Positions 1 through 8,484 of a DNA stretch of 64,000 nt are shown piece after piece; the first letter of the stretch is position 1; every line of letters begins with the position of its first letter. This DNA comes from Ruegeria sp. R14_0 (GTDB lineage: Bacteria; Pseudomonadota; Alphaproteobacteria; Rhodobacterales; Rhodobacteraceae). The notes beneath the pieces are model-generated. The model did not search any database and was not told the DNA's origin. It saw only the letters and a program-made list of their open reading frames with translations. The stretch spans positions 124,001 to 188,000 of the forward strand of contig NZ_JAGHRC010000005.1 in NCBI RefSeq assembly GCF_017743975.1, in the 5' to 3' direction. The position numbers were made by a program, and so were the translations under genes.

Positions 1-1042
1 TATCGGTGCCCAGTAAGGTCAGGTTCGGATTGTCACCCCACCCGTCCAGCGCCATCTTGTTGAATTGCGCCTCGCGCTTGGCGATCTCATCCGTGCCGAC
101 GACATCCTTGACGATAAAGGCCAGGGCGGCGCGGATGTCACCAATCACGTTCGGCGTTCCGGCTTCTTCGCGGGTCGCAAGGTCTTCGCTGTAATCATGC
201 CGCCAAGGCGAAACAAAGCTGACAGTGCCGCCGCCCGGCCAGCTGGGGCAAGTCCGGCGCACCGCGTTCTGGTTCACGATCAGAACACCCGACGCACCCG
301 GCCCGCCCGGAAACTTGTGCGGAGACACCACGATGGCATCCTTGCGTGAATCCTCTGGCCCCATATCCATCGGCAGGTATGGTCCTCCGCCAGCATAATC
401 CCAAATCGAAACCGCGCCGTGAGATTTAAGCAAGCGCGTGATTGGGTCCGGGTCAGTGATGATACCGGTCACGTTGGACGCCGCCGAGAACGATCCGATA
501 ATCAGATCCGAATCTGCATTGTCCCGCAACACCTGCCGCAAAGCATCCATATCGACGCCACCCTCGGGTGCCTCGGGGATTTCGATCACCTGCGCCTTGC
601 TTTCGCGCCAGGGCAAAATATTGGAATGATGCTCATACGGCCCAATCAAGACAACCGGCCGGTCAGCCCCCTCTACTCCCATCAGACTGACCAGCCGGTT
701 AAGACCCGCAGTGGCACCGGACCCCGTGAAGATCACGGCATCGTCGCCCCTCGCGCCAACAATGCGGGCAATTTCTGCGCGCGCTTCGCGACGCAGACGG
801 GTCATGTATGACCCGCAATAGGAGGCCTCGGTATGGCTGTTGGCATAGAGAGGCAGCACCTCATGGGCGACAAAATCCTCTACCTGCCGCATGGCACGAC
901 CCGAAGCGACGTAATCCGCGTAGACCAGCGGCACGTCCCCGTTCAGACCTGGGATCAGAACATTCTCTCCGATCAGCCCGTCGCGCAGGCTTGAATTGCG
1001 AGTGGTGGATTGGAGTGCTGCGCGAAATTTGGACAAGGTCAT
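1..1042 (-). CDS. Aminotransferase class V (cysteine-desulfurase-like) PLP enzyme, C-terminus off the window
   Basis: The frame is open from ATG 1042 to the window edge (about 347 residues) with no stop, so the end lies outside. The PLP-lysine motif SPHKFPGGPGASG is seen near residue 245. Upstream of it are an aspartate motif (WDYAGGGPY) and the PYEHHSN segment typical of class V aminotransferases of the SufS/NifS/kynureninase fold. Such enzymes transfer or eliminate amino or sulfur groups with PLP in the cytoplasm; the substrate cannot be read from sequence. The gene is divergent from an Lrp/AsnC regulator with 103 bp between start codons. That suggests an amino-acid-related substrate and local control. 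The family call is firm, the specific function is open. Confidence 0.85.
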   Translation of the reverse strand, partial: MTLSKFRAALQSTTRNSSLRDGLIGENVLIPGLNGDVPLVYADYVASGRAMRQVEDFVAHEVLPLYANSHTEASYCGSYMTRLRREARAEIARIVGARGDDAVIFTGSGATAGLNRLVSLMGVEGADRPVVLIGPYEHHSNILPWRESKAQVIEIPEAPEGGVDMDALRQVLRDNADSDLIIGSFSAASNVTGIITDPDPITRLLKSHGAVSIWDYAGGGPYLPMDMGPEDSRKDAIVVSPHKFPGGPGASGVLIVNQNAVRRTCPSWPGGGTVSFVSPWRHDYSEDLATREEAGTPNVIGDIRAALAFIVKDVVGTDEIAKREAQFNKMALDGWGDNPNLTLLGTD

Positions 1043-1129
1043 CTGTAAGGCTCCGTATTGCACTATCAAATATGATTGAGGTGAGACGCGAAAACTTCAC
1101 CTTTCTTTGGATGGATTTCTGATTTTTTG

Positions 1130-1151
1130 TGTCATATGATGCAATATGACA
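1130..1151. promoter_or_regulatory. Candidate Lrp-type operator overlapping the regulator start
   Basis: A perfect 8-bp inverted repeat, TGTCATAT-6 nt-ATATGACA, covers the start codon (1146) of the Lrp-family gene. A weaker ATCA-4 nt-TGAT element lies at 1065-1076, close to the aminotransferase start. Lrp/AsnC proteins commonly bind A/T-rich dyads between divergent genes, so autoregulation plus control of the aminotransferase is inferred. Confidence 0.5.
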
Positions 1152-1607
1152 GAAAAATTAGATCAAATTGACAAGCGTATCCTGCGCGAGCTTCAGACGG
1201 ACGCCACACTTTCCCAACGCGAACTGGCCGACCGGGTTGGCTTGTCTCAAAACGCCTGCTGGCGACGCCTGAAAGCACTGAACGAAAACGGCGTCATCAC
1301 GGGATCAACCGCGCGGATCGCGCGCGAGAAGCTGGGGCTTAGCCTTGTGGTGTTTGTAATGCTTCGGACACGGCACCATTCCGCAGAATGGTTGCAGGCT
1401 TTCCGCAGCCATGTCCTGACAATCCCCGAGGTCGTGGATTTTCACAGGATCGGCGGCGACTATGACTATCAGTTGAAAGTCGTGACCGAGGATATGGCGT
1501 CATATGACAAGGTCTATCAACGCCTGATCGAGAAAGTCGAACTGGACAGCGTAACCTCGTATTTCGCGATGGAAGCGATCGCCGAAGGGCGACCGCTGCC
1601 GATTTAA
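1146..1607 (+). CDS. Lrp/AsnC family transcriptional regulator
   Basis: This 153-residue protein has the usual length of the family. Residues about 4-63 form the AsnC-type helix-turn-helix (LDQIDKRILRELQ, then the recognition segment SQNACWRRLKALNENG). Residues about 68-145 form the RAM ligand-binding domain. These are feast/famine DNA-binding proteins that sense amino acids. It is divergent from the class V aminotransferase, which is its likely target, and its own start codon lies inside a perfect inverted repeat. The effector is unknown. It is convergent with the next gene, only 2 bp apart. Confidence 0.9.
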   Translation: MTEKLDQIDKRILRELQTDATLSQRELADRVGLSQNACWRRLKALNENGVITGSTARIAREKLGLSLVVFVMLRTRHHSAEWLQAFRSHVLTIPEVVDFHRIGGDYDYQLKVVTEDMASYDKVYQRLIEKVELDSVTSYFAMEAIAEGRPLPI

Positions 1608-1609
1608 GC

Positions 1610-2434
1610 TCAGGACAGCCCCAGCATCGTTTTCATGCCACCGATGAACGCAGCATCATCCAGTGCCTTGCGATTGTCGAGGAACTCAACAGCATCCTCA
1701 CCCGCCCGATAGCGCAATATGTCGGTGCCATCCGTGACTGCATTCAGGATGACATCAGCAACGAGGCTGGGCGGCGAGGTACGCGAGGCCATTTCTTCAG
1801 ACCCCCAAGTGCTGAACAAGGCCTGAACCACGGGCTGATATTCGGTCATGCTTTCGTCGTTCACGAAATCAAAGGATCGACCGCCGAAGTCCGTGGCGAT
1901 CAGCCCGGGTTCGACGATTTTGACCTTGATACCAGCCGCAGCCAGTTCGTAGTGCAGCGATTCCGATATCCCTTCGACTGCGAATTTGGTCCCGTGGTAA
2001 AGCGCCCCGAGCGGGAAGGTGATCTGTCCACCAATGGACGAGATGTTAACGATGCAGCCTGATCCATTGGCCCGCATATGTGGCAGCACGGCTTTGGTCA
2101 CGGCCAGCAAACCGATCACGTTGGTGTCGAATTGACGACGAATGCGGTCCATCGGAAAGGCCTCGAGCGGTCCATATGCACCATAACCCGCATTGTTCAG
2201 AAGCGCGTCTATCTGACCAAATCGCGCGATCCCTTCTTGGACAGCCGCAGTGATCGAGTCCTCATCGGTCACGTCCAAGCGCGTCACCAGAACGTCCTCA
2301 AGCTGCGTCAGCTCGGTTTCCTTCTCAGGGCTGCGCATGGTCGCAATGACATTCCAACCCTGCTTGTGAAACAATTCCGCTGTGACTTTTCCGATACCCG
2401 ACGATGCGCCGGTAATGAGGATTGTCTGAGGCAT
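1610..2434 (-). CDS. SDR family oxidoreductase
   Basis: This is a classical short-chain dehydrogenase of about 274 residues. The N-terminal cofactor motif TGASSGIG directly follows the start, NNAGYGAYG marks the central strand, and the catalytic Ser and Tyr-Lys appear in NISSIGG and YHGTK. It uses NAD(P)H in the cytoplasm; the substrate is unknown. ATG 2434 is preferred over an upstream start at 2485 because a GGAG ribosome-binding site lies just before it and the Rossmann motif then begins at the usual place. It is divergent from an AraC regulator, a common pairing in which the regulator controls the dehydrogenase. Confidence 0.88.
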   Translation of the reverse strand: MPQTILITGASSGIGKVTAELFHKQGWNVIATMRSPEKETELTQLEDVLVTRLDVTDEDSITAAVQEGIARFGQIDALLNNAGYGAYGPLEAFPMDRIRRQFDTNVIGLLAVTKAVLPHMRANGSGCIVNISSIGGQITFPLGALYHGTKFAVEGISESLHYELAAAGIKVKIVEPGLIATDFGGRSFDFVNDESMTEYQPVVQALFSTWGSEEMASRTSPPSLVADVILNAVTDGTDILRYRAGEDAVEFLDNRKALDDAAFIGGMKTMLGLS

Positions 2435-2574
2435 GATCCTTCTCCGCTGAAATGAGCCTGACAAACAGATAGGCGCTTGCGCCAAGCCGTGCCTGCCAGA
2501 TTCTCCGCAACTTCTGCCTAATTCTCTGACCGCCGGGATTTTCTCTGGCTGCGATAGGGCCTGCGAATTATGCT

Positions 2575-3465
2575 ATGTGTGACATGACACAGGCTGATCT
2601 GATTTCCGAAATCTGCTGCGCAGTGCGTGGAGAACCCGAAGACGCGCAGTTCTACCCAACAGCATTGGACGGGTTCGGGCTGGTCCACGACGTCAAGCGC
2701 AAATCCTTTCAGGCGCTGGTCTACGAGCCAATTGTCTGCCTAGTTCTACAAGGACAGAAAGAAACGCGCATAGGGGATCGCCTGGTACACTTCGGAGCAG
2801 GTGACTCTCTGATTGTCAGCCACTCGGTTCCAGTGATGGCGTCCGTCACCGAGGCGAGCCGCGAGACGCCCTATGTGGGTCTGGTTTTCTCATTGGATTT
2901 GTCCGTTCTGCGGAGCGTCTACAACGAAACCAACGCCGCTGACGTCGAAACCGCCCAGAGCCTCGCTGTTTCCAAGGCGACTCCTGACCTGGTCGACGCA
3001 ATGGCCCGCCTGTTTCACGCCAGCCAAAACGCAATGGATGCGCAAGTATTGGCACCGTTGATCAGTCGAGAGATTCACTATCGGCTGCTGCAAGCGGATC
3101 ATGGGGGGATGTTGCGGCAAATGCTGTGGCGCGACAGTGCCGCCAGCAGGATCGCGCGGGTCATCGAAGTTATTCGTTCGGATTTCAAGACGTCGCTTTC
3201 TGTGCCGGACCTTGCACAGACCGCCGGGATGAGCGTTTCGACCTTTCATGCCCATTTCAAATCGGTGACTGCCAAATCGCCATTGCAATACCAAAAGGAA
3301 CTCAGGCTGCTCGAAGCGCGCAGGCTTCTGTCTCACGCGACGCTCAGCGTTTCGCAGGCAGCTTTTGAGGTCGGGTATGAAAGCCCAACGCAATTCAGCC
3401 GAGAGTATTCGCGCAAGTTCGGTGTGCCTCCACGACAGGATATAGGTACACACAGCGCTGCCTGA
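2575..3465 (+). CDS. AraC family transcriptional regulator with AraC-type N-terminal domain
   Basis: The protein has 296 residues. Residues about 25-180 match the cupin-like AraC N-terminal domain, with the typical run PIVCLVLQGQKETRIGD. Residues about 195-290 hold the two helix-turn-helix motifs, with SVPDLAQTAGMSVSTFHAHFK and the second-HTH signature SQAAFEVGYESPTQFSREYSRKFG. The start is ATG 2575 or ATG 2584, and neither has a strong ribosome-binding site. It is divergent from the SDR gene and probably regulates it in response to an unknown small molecule. Confidence 0.88.
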   Translation: MCDMTQADLISEICCAVRGEPEDAQFYPTALDGFGLVHDVKRKSFQALVYEPIVCLVLQGQKETRIGDRLVHFGAGDSLIVSHSVPVMASVTEASRETPYVGLVFSLDLSVLRSVYNETNAADVETAQSLAVSKATPDLVDAMARLFHASQNAMDAQVLAPLISREIHYRLLQADHGGMLRQMLWRDSAASRIARVIEVIRSDFKTSLSVPDLAQTAGMSVSTFHAHFKSVTAKSPLQYQKELRLLEARRLLSHATLSVSQAAFEVGYESPTQFSREYSRKFGVPPRQDIGTHSAA

Positions 3466-3470
3466 ACAAA

Positions 3471-3497
3471 AAAGGCCGCGCTAAATGCGCGGCCTTT
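3471..3497. terminator. Bidirectional intrinsic terminator between araC-type gene and rpsD
   Basis: A perfect 11-bp stem (AAAGGCCGCGC) with a 5-nt loop. On the minus strand it is followed by a T run, so it mainly terminates rpsD. It may also stop the convergent AraC-family gene. Confidence 0.85.
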
Positions 3498-3519
3498 CCG
3501 AATGCTATATCGGCGAAGA

Positions 3520-4140
3520 TTAGTTCTTCGCGTAGAATTCGACGACCAGGTTCGGTTCCATCATGACCGGGTAAGGCACATCGCTCAGGCCCGGTGCGCG
3601 AACGAAAGTCGCGGTCATTTTCGAGTGGTCCGCGTCGATGTAGTCAGGAACATCACGCTCGGCCAGGGCAGCAGCTTCCAGAACAACAGCCAGTTGCTTG
3701 GACTTGTCGCGCACTTCGATCACGTCGCCTTCTTTGACGCGGTAGCTGGGGATGTTGACCCGCTTGCCGTTCACTTTGACGTGGCCGTGGTTCACGAACT
3801 GACGTGCTGCAAAAACGGTCGCAACGAACTTGGCGCGGTACACAACAGCGTCCAGGCGGCGTTCCAGCAGGCCGATCAGGTTTTCACCGGTGTCGCCTTT
3901 GACACGCTCGGCTTCGGCGTAGATGCGGCGGAACTGCTTTTCGGTCAGGTCGCCGTAGTAGCCTTTCAGCTTCTGCTTGGCGCGCAGCTGCAGACCAAAG
4001 TCGGACAGCTTGCCCTTGCGGCGCTGACCGTGCTGGCCGGGGCCGTATTCACGACGGTTGACCGGGGATTTCGGACGACCCCAGATGTTTTCGCCCATCC
4101 GGCGGTCGATTTTGTACTTGGCAGACGTGCGTTTGGTCAC
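3520..4140 (-). CDS. rpsD: 30S ribosomal protein S4
   Basis: The 206-residue protein begins [21 protein letters not shown] and has the full S4 length. Residues about 3-95 form the ribosomal S4 N-terminal domain and about 97-160 form the S4 RNA-binding domain ([23 protein letters not shown]). S4 is a primary 16S rRNA-binding protein that nucleates the 30S body. The gene stands alone here, with its own promoter, a leader of about 115 nt and a strong terminator. S4 is a known translational autoregulator in other bacteria; whether it is here cannot be told. Confidence 0.98.
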   Translation of the reverse strand: MTKRTSAKYKIDRRMGENIWGRPKSPVNRREYGPGQHGQRRKGKLSDFGLQLRAKQKLKGYYGDLTEKQFRRIYAEAERVKGDTGENLIGLLERRLDAVVYRAKFVATVFAARQFVNHGHVKVNGKRVNIPSYRVKEGDVIEVRDKSKQLAVVLEAAALAERDVPDYIDADHSKMTATFVRAPGLSDVPYPVMMEPNLVVEFYAKN

Positions 4141-4260
4141 GGCTGATCTCCTTCGTTTAGGTCGAGGCCCTGCGGGCCACTATGAAGGGCGTTGTCCTCT
4201 TGAGGTTTCCCCCATGACAGGCATCCCCTTGCGGGGGCCACCAACACCAATGAAGCCGCG

Positions 4261-4288
4261 CTTATATCCGCCAAGCGGGCAGAGTCAA
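4261..4288 (-). promoter_or_regulatory. Probable sigma-70 promoter of rpsD
   Basis: On the minus strand, TTGACT (4288-4283) and TATAAG (4266-4261) are separated by 16 bp, close to consensus. The transcript would carry a leader of about 115 nt before the rpsD start. The leader contains two GC-rich hairpins, one with stem GGCCC/GGGCC (4166-4178) and one with stem CCCC/GGGG (4225-4236). Confidence 0.6.
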
Positions 4289-4339
4289 CACAAGGTCGAA
4301 GAGTTTTTGTCTGAGGTTGAGGGTATTTCGCGTGACGGC

Positions 4340-4837
4340 TTAGTCGGCCGCCGTGTTTGCACGCTTCACAGGTCCAGACCAGCCCTCAACCGCGGGTGAC
4401 CGCATTGGAAACGCAACCACCGTGCGATCCGAGCGCACAGACGTGCTCTTGTCTTCGTACTCGGTAAAGGCACTGACCCAGAACTCCTGATCCCGTGCCG
4501 GGTAACCGTTGTCGAACACAAGAACCGGATCCGCCTCACCCGTCACCACGAACAGCGAGGCTGTAAATTCTTGCGCACCATTGGTCAGAACAACAGTGCC
4601 CATCGCAGATCCCTGCGACTCTGGCGAGGGCGCGAGTTTGTTCACGAACTTTGAAGAATGATCATTCGAACTGCCCGAAACCTCGAGCTCTTGGTGGACC
4701 TCAAGAAGAGATACGGCCTGCCCACGCCACGACCAAGCGGCGCCGACTTTCAAAAAGGACCGAGGCGCAGCCTCAAGCCCATCCAACTCTGTTTGCATCC
4801 ACGAAATCGCTACACGACCGTTAAAACCGGCTCTCAT
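4340..4837 (-). CDS. Conserved hypothetical protein, resembles N-terminus of Rhodobacterales Hint-domain proteins
   Basis: The protein has 165 residues, no signal peptide and no membrane segment. The opening MRAGFNGRVAISWMQTELDG, followed by an AAP and a VGAAWSWRG segment, resembles from memory the start of Rhodobacterales proteins annotated as Hint-domain proteins. The middle (FTASLFVVTGEADPVLVFDNGYP) could be a beta-rich core. No catalytic Hint cysteine is evident, so it may be a stand-alone version of the N-terminal module. Codon use matches its neighbours. Function is unknown. Confidence 0.6.
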   Translation of the reverse strand: MRAGFNGRVAISWMQTELDGLEAAPRSFLKVGAAWSWRGQAVSLLEVHQELEVSGSSNDHSSKFVNKLAPSPESQGSAMGTVVLTNGAQEFTASLFVVTGEADPVLVFDNGYPARDQEFWVSAFTEYEDKSTSVRSDRTVVAFPMRSPAVEGWSGPVKRANTAAD

Positions 4838-5156
4838 TACAACCGCCCATACCTTTCAACACATCACTGCTCACTGGCACCGTGTTATCAGGTCAGAATC
4901 TGGCGTAAAAGAGACGTAAATGCAGCAATCACGAAATTGTTGCCGCTATGTCAGATCATGATGAGACTTCAGTTTTGCCCAAAAACAACCTTAACAAGAA
5001 CTCCGCAATATCACACAGCTCCAATTTGCATCCTTGATCAAAAAACGGAAGTCTAAAGCACTGATATCAATATGATAACGCCAAACGATTCTTCGACATC
5101 GCAATAGTCTGGGTGGCTTCAAATTGCATGTTTCAAAGATCCACCCGAAACCAGTG
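4838..5156. other. Intergenic region with no recognisable gene
   Basis: This stretch of 319 bp is noticeably A/T-richer than its flanks and lies upstream of the minus-strand gene at 4340-4837. It probably holds that gene's promoter. I see no tRNA, clear hairpin or convincing reading frame in it. Confidence 0.5.
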
Positions 5157-5930
5157 TCACCGTTTCAAACCACTCAGATAGGCGCGCTTGGCAGCGGAAA
5201 CATCCGCATCGCTCATGTCTGATCTGTTCAATTTCAGAAAATACTCCGCGCTCCCTTCGGGCTGGACGTTCCGATCCTCTATCCACCTGAGGTGGTCTGA
5301 TCGCACGTTCACCGTGGAAAGCGCCTTAAGCAGCGGCATATCCCTTGCGCCATGCGCCGAGACGTTGATTGCCTGAACCTCGGCCTGTGGCGAAACGGCG
5401 TCCGTCACCCGAGCTACCACCGCCTCAAGATCCGCGCCGCGTTGCAGCTGCTGGCCATATTGCTCCAGATCTTCGCGAATTCTGTGGCTGCGCAAGTTCT
5501 GCCAATAGGTGCTTTTGATCCATTCCTCCGCGGTTCTGGTCGTAAACAAAAAAATGATGCGATCCGTCCCACCCGTCAAACGTAAGACTTCGTTCAGCAG
5601 AACCCTGCTTAGCACATGCGTTTGCGCGTAGGTCCACACGCCCTTTCGCCCTGGGATCAACCCCGACAACTCTTCGTTGCTGATCAGCAGAGGTTTGTCC
5701 CCCGCACCATCGAAAGGCAAAAGCGCTTGACGCATTCTCAGGCCGAAGTTCTGCAACGTCCTCTCTTTCGGAACAATCGCATAACGGCGAGCGGCCAGAC
5801 TGACCCCCTGTAGATCGTTCGGCAACAGGATGTTTACCTGATCCCTCAGAGTGTCCTGGTTTTTCTCAAGCGTCTTTTGCAGGGTCGTTGTGCCAGTTTT
5901 GTGGAACCCCTGATGAATGAGGACCTTCAC
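5157..5930 (-). CDS. Sulfotransferase-family (P-loop) protein
   Basis: The 257-residue protein starts with GTG. Residues about 8-18 read GFHKTGTTTLQ, the 5'-phosphosulfate (PAPS) binding loop of sulfotransferases. A later strand with IIFLFTTRTAEEWIKSTYW fits the 3'-phosphate-binding region, with the Arg/Ser pair only loosely conserved. Family members move sulfate from PAPS to hydroxyl groups of sugars, lipids or peptides, and many bacterial homologues act on surface polysaccharides. No glycosyltransferase neighbours are present, so the acceptor is unknown. Confidence 0.75.
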   Translation of the reverse strand: MKVLIHQGFHKTGTTTLQKTLEKNQDTLRDQVNILLPNDLQGVSLAARRYAIVPKERTLQNFGLRMRQALLPFDGAGDKPLLISNEELSGLIPGRKGVWTYAQTHVLSRVLLNEVLRLTGGTDRIIFLFTTRTAEEWIKSTYWQNLRSHRIREDLEQYGQQLQRGADLEAVVARVTDAVSPQAEVQAINVSAHGARDMPLLKALSTVNVRSDHLRWIEDRNVQPEGSAEYFLKLNRSDMSDADVSAAKRAYLSGLKR

Positions 5931-5968
5931 AATACATCTTCCAAACAGATCGCCCCCTTGCGCATGCC

Positions 5969-5995
5969 GTCAAGCCTGCATGAAACAGGCTTGAC
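5969..5995. repeat. Inverted repeat downstream of nrdJ
   Basis: A perfect 10-bp inverted repeat, GTCAAGCCTG/CAGGCTTGAC, with a 7-nt loop, lies 70 bp beyond the nrdJ stop. It has no T tract on the minus strand. It is either a weak terminator or an mRNA-stabilising hairpin. Confidence 0.5.
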
Positions 5996-6064
5996 GAAAC
6001 GATAGGGGATTTAGCGTCACCGATCACCAACGCTGCTGCAGCAAAACAAGGCGTGGTCGGGCAG

Positions 6065-8347
6065 TCAGCCGCACTTGGAGTGCCCACAACTGCGGCAGGT
6101 CATGCAGCCCTCGATCATTACCATGTCATACTGACCACAGGATGGGCATGCCTTGCCCCGTGGGGCGTCCATGTTGACCACTTGCGCCTGAGGGTCGGAT
6201 TTCAGGCCCATGCCTTCACCCTCAAGAAAGCCGATATTGATCATGTGCTGCTCGATTACACCGCCAATGGCGGCCAGGATCGACGGGATGTACTTGCCCT
6301 GTACCCATGCACCGCCACGGGGGTCGAACACGGCCTTAAGCTCTTCCACCACAAAGGACACGTCCCCGCCGCGCCGGAACACGGCCGAGATCATCCTGGT
6401 GAGCGCCAGCGTCCAGGCATAATGCTCCATGTTCTTCGAGTTGATGAACACTTCGAACGGGCGACGGCGCCCTCCGATGACAATGTCGTTGATCGTCAGA
6501 TAGATCGCATGCTCGCTGTCCGGCCATTTCAGCTTGTAGGTCGATCCCTCCAATGCCTGAGGCCGATCCAGCGGTTCGGACATATAGATCACGTCGCCAC
6601 CGTCGACCTCATGCGGGGCAGTGGCGCTTTCGCCTGGAACTTTGTCTTCGCTTTCCGAAACCGTCAGGACAGACCCCGTCACATCGTTCGGACGATACGT
6701 AGTACAGCCTTTGCAGCCCTGATCCCAAGCCTGCATGTAGACGTCCTTGAACGCGTCAAACCCAATATCCTCAGGGCAGTTGATCGTTTTCGAAATCGAG
6801 CTGTCGATCCATTTCTGCGCCGCTGCCTGCATCTTGACGTGATCGGACGGCGACAGAGTCTGCGCGTTTACAAAATAGTCCGGCAGTTCCTTGTCTCCGA
6901 ACTTGTCGCGCCACATCTGCACCGCGTAGTCCACGACCTCTTCCTCGGTGCGCGAGCCGTCTTTCTGCAGAACCTTGCGCGTATATGCATAGGCAAAGAC
7001 CGGCTCGATTCCCGAAGACACGTTGCCCGCGTACAGCGAAATTGTCCCTGTAGGTGCAATCGACGTCAGAAGTGCATTGCGAATACCGTGCTCCCGGATT
7101 GCATCGCGCACATCGTCATCCATCTGCAGCATCGTGCCGCTGGCCAGATACTTGTCAGCGTCGAACAGCGGGAAGGCTCCTTTTTCCTTCGCCAAGTCGA
7201 CCGACGCAAGGTACGCGGCGCGGGCGATCGCGTGCAACCAGCGTTCGGTCTGACGCGCCGCCTCGTCAGAGCCATAGCGCAAGCCCAACATCAGCAGAGC
7301 ATCCGCCAACCCGGTAACGCCCAGCCCAATGCGGCGCTTGGCCTGAGCCTCGGCCGCTTGTTCGGGCAGCGGGAATTTCGACGCATCCACGACGTTGTCC
7401 ATCATACGAACGGCGGTTGCGACCAACTCCTGCAAGGCTGCTTCATCTAGATGCGCTGCGCCCTCGAACGGCTCAGCCACCAAGCGCGCCAGGTTGATCG
7501 AGCCCAGCAGGCACGCGCCGTAGGGTGGCAGCGGCTGCTCACCACAGGGATTGGTCGCGGCGATCGTCTCAACATAGTTGAGGTTGTTAGCCTGATTAAT
7601 TCGGTCGATGAAGATGACGCCCGGTTCGGCATAGTCATAGGTCGCCTGCATGATCTTGTTCCAGAGGTCACGCGCCTGAACGGTGTGATAAACCTTGTCG
7701 CCGAACACCAGATCCCACGGGCCATCGGCCTTGACGGCCTCCATGAACGGGTCGGTCACCAGCACAGACATGTTGAACATGCGCAGGCGCGCCGGGTCGG
7801 ACTTGGCGGTGATGAAGTGTTCGATGTCAGGGTGATCGCAGCGCATGGTTGCCATCATCGCGCCGCGGCGCGAGCCAGCGGACATGATCGTCCGGCACAT
7901 TGCGTCCCACACGTCCATAAAGCTCAGCGGTCCCGAGGCATCCGCAGCCACGCCTTTCACATCGGCACCACGCGGACGAATGGTCGAGAAATCATAACCG
8001 ATCCCCCCACCCTGCTGCATGGTCAGAGCGGCCTCTTTCAGCATGTCAAAGATGCCACCCATGCTGTCGGGCACGGTGCCCATGACAAAGCAGTTGAACA
8101 GGGTCACCTGACGCGCTGTACCCGCGCCTGCGGTGATGCGTCCGGCGGGCAGGTATTTGAAATCCTCCAGCGCCTCATAGAACTTTTCTTCCCAATGCGC
8201 CGGATCCTTCTCGACCCGTGCCAGATCGCGGGCGATACGCCGCCAGCTGTCCTCGACCGTTTGGTCGATGGGCGTGCCATCCGCCTGTTTGAAACGGTAT
8301 TTCATGTCCCAGATCTGCTCGGCGATGGGGGCGGCAAAGCGGCTCAT
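6065..8347 (-). CDS. nrdJ: Adenosylcobalamin-dependent (class II) ribonucleoside-diphosphate reductase
   Basis: This 760-residue protein makes deoxyribonucleotides with coenzyme B12 in place of a diiron or glycyl radical partner. Visible features are the redox-active Cys86 region (LFNCFVMGTVP), the active-site NPCGEQ at 266-271, and the glycine-rich substrate site GGGIGYDFS at 113-121. The C-terminal tail has a CxxC...CxxC cysteine cluster (CPSCGQY, CMTCRSCGHSKCG) used in re-reduction. No nrdA/nrdB is seen nearby. The upstream region contains a DnaA-box match and a partial NrdR-like box, both plausible controls of a reductase. Confidence 0.96.
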   Translation of the reverse strand: MSRFAAPIAEQIWDMKYRFKQADGTPIDQTVEDSWRRIARDLARVEKDPAHWEEKFYEALEDFKYLPAGRITAGAGTARQVTLFNCFVMGTVPDSMGGIFDMLKEAALTMQQGGGIGYDFSTIRPRGADVKGVAADASGPLSFMDVWDAMCRTIMSAGSRRGAMMATMRCDHPDIEHFITAKSDPARLRMFNMSVLVTDPFMEAVKADGPWDLVFGDKVYHTVQARDLWNKIMQATYDYAEPGVIFIDRINQANNLNYVETIAATNPCGEQPLPPYGACLLGSINLARLVAEPFEGAAHLDEAALQELVATAVRMMDNVVDASKFPLPEQAAEAQAKRRIGLGVTGLADALLMLGLRYGSDEAARQTERWLHAIARAAYLASVDLAKEKGAFPLFDADKYLASGTMLQMDDDVRDAIREHGIRNALLTSIAPTGTISLYAGNVSSGIEPVFAYAYTRKVLQKDGSRTEEEVVDYAVQMWRDKFGDKELPDYFVNAQTLSPSDHVKMQAAAQKWIDSSISKTINCPEDIGFDAFKDVYMQAWDQGCKGCTTYRPNDVTGSVLTVSESEDKVPGESATAPHEVDGGDVIYMSEPLDRPQALEGSTYKLKWPDSEHAIYLTINDIVIGGRRRPFEVFINSKNMEHYAWTLALTRMISAVFRRGGDVSFVVEELKAVFDPRGGAWVQGKYIPSILAAIGGVIEQHMINIGFLEGEGMGLKSDPQAQVVNMDAPRGKACPSCGQYDMVMIEGCMTCRSCGHSKCG

Positions 8348-8432
8348 TGGTGATTCCCTGTTCTGAAAGAGGTATCCAGACTATCCCAATTCGCACGCAC
8401 ACCACAACACCTTGATGACGGCCAGCATCAGT

Positions 8433-8484
8433 CTACAATATAAAGATGGTGCGTGGGACGACTCTGTGGGAAAGCTGTGGATAA
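8433..8484. promoter_or_regulatory. Candidate NrdR-like box and DnaA box between nrdJ and the DUF1489 gene
   Basis: At 8433-8448 the core ACAATATAAAG matches about 10 of 16 positions of the NrdR consensus. At 8476-8484 TGTGGATAA is an exact DnaA box (complement TTATCCACA). Both sit 86-137 bp upstream of nrdJ. NrdR sites normally occur in pairs and I see no clear second one, so the DnaA box is the stronger half. It overlaps the proposed start codon of the plus-strand gene. Confidence 0.4.

Noticed and set aside
6053..7450. Open frame of 465 codons opposite nrdJ
   Set aside because: Antisense shadow of the reductase gene, with no ribosome-binding site or recognisable domain.
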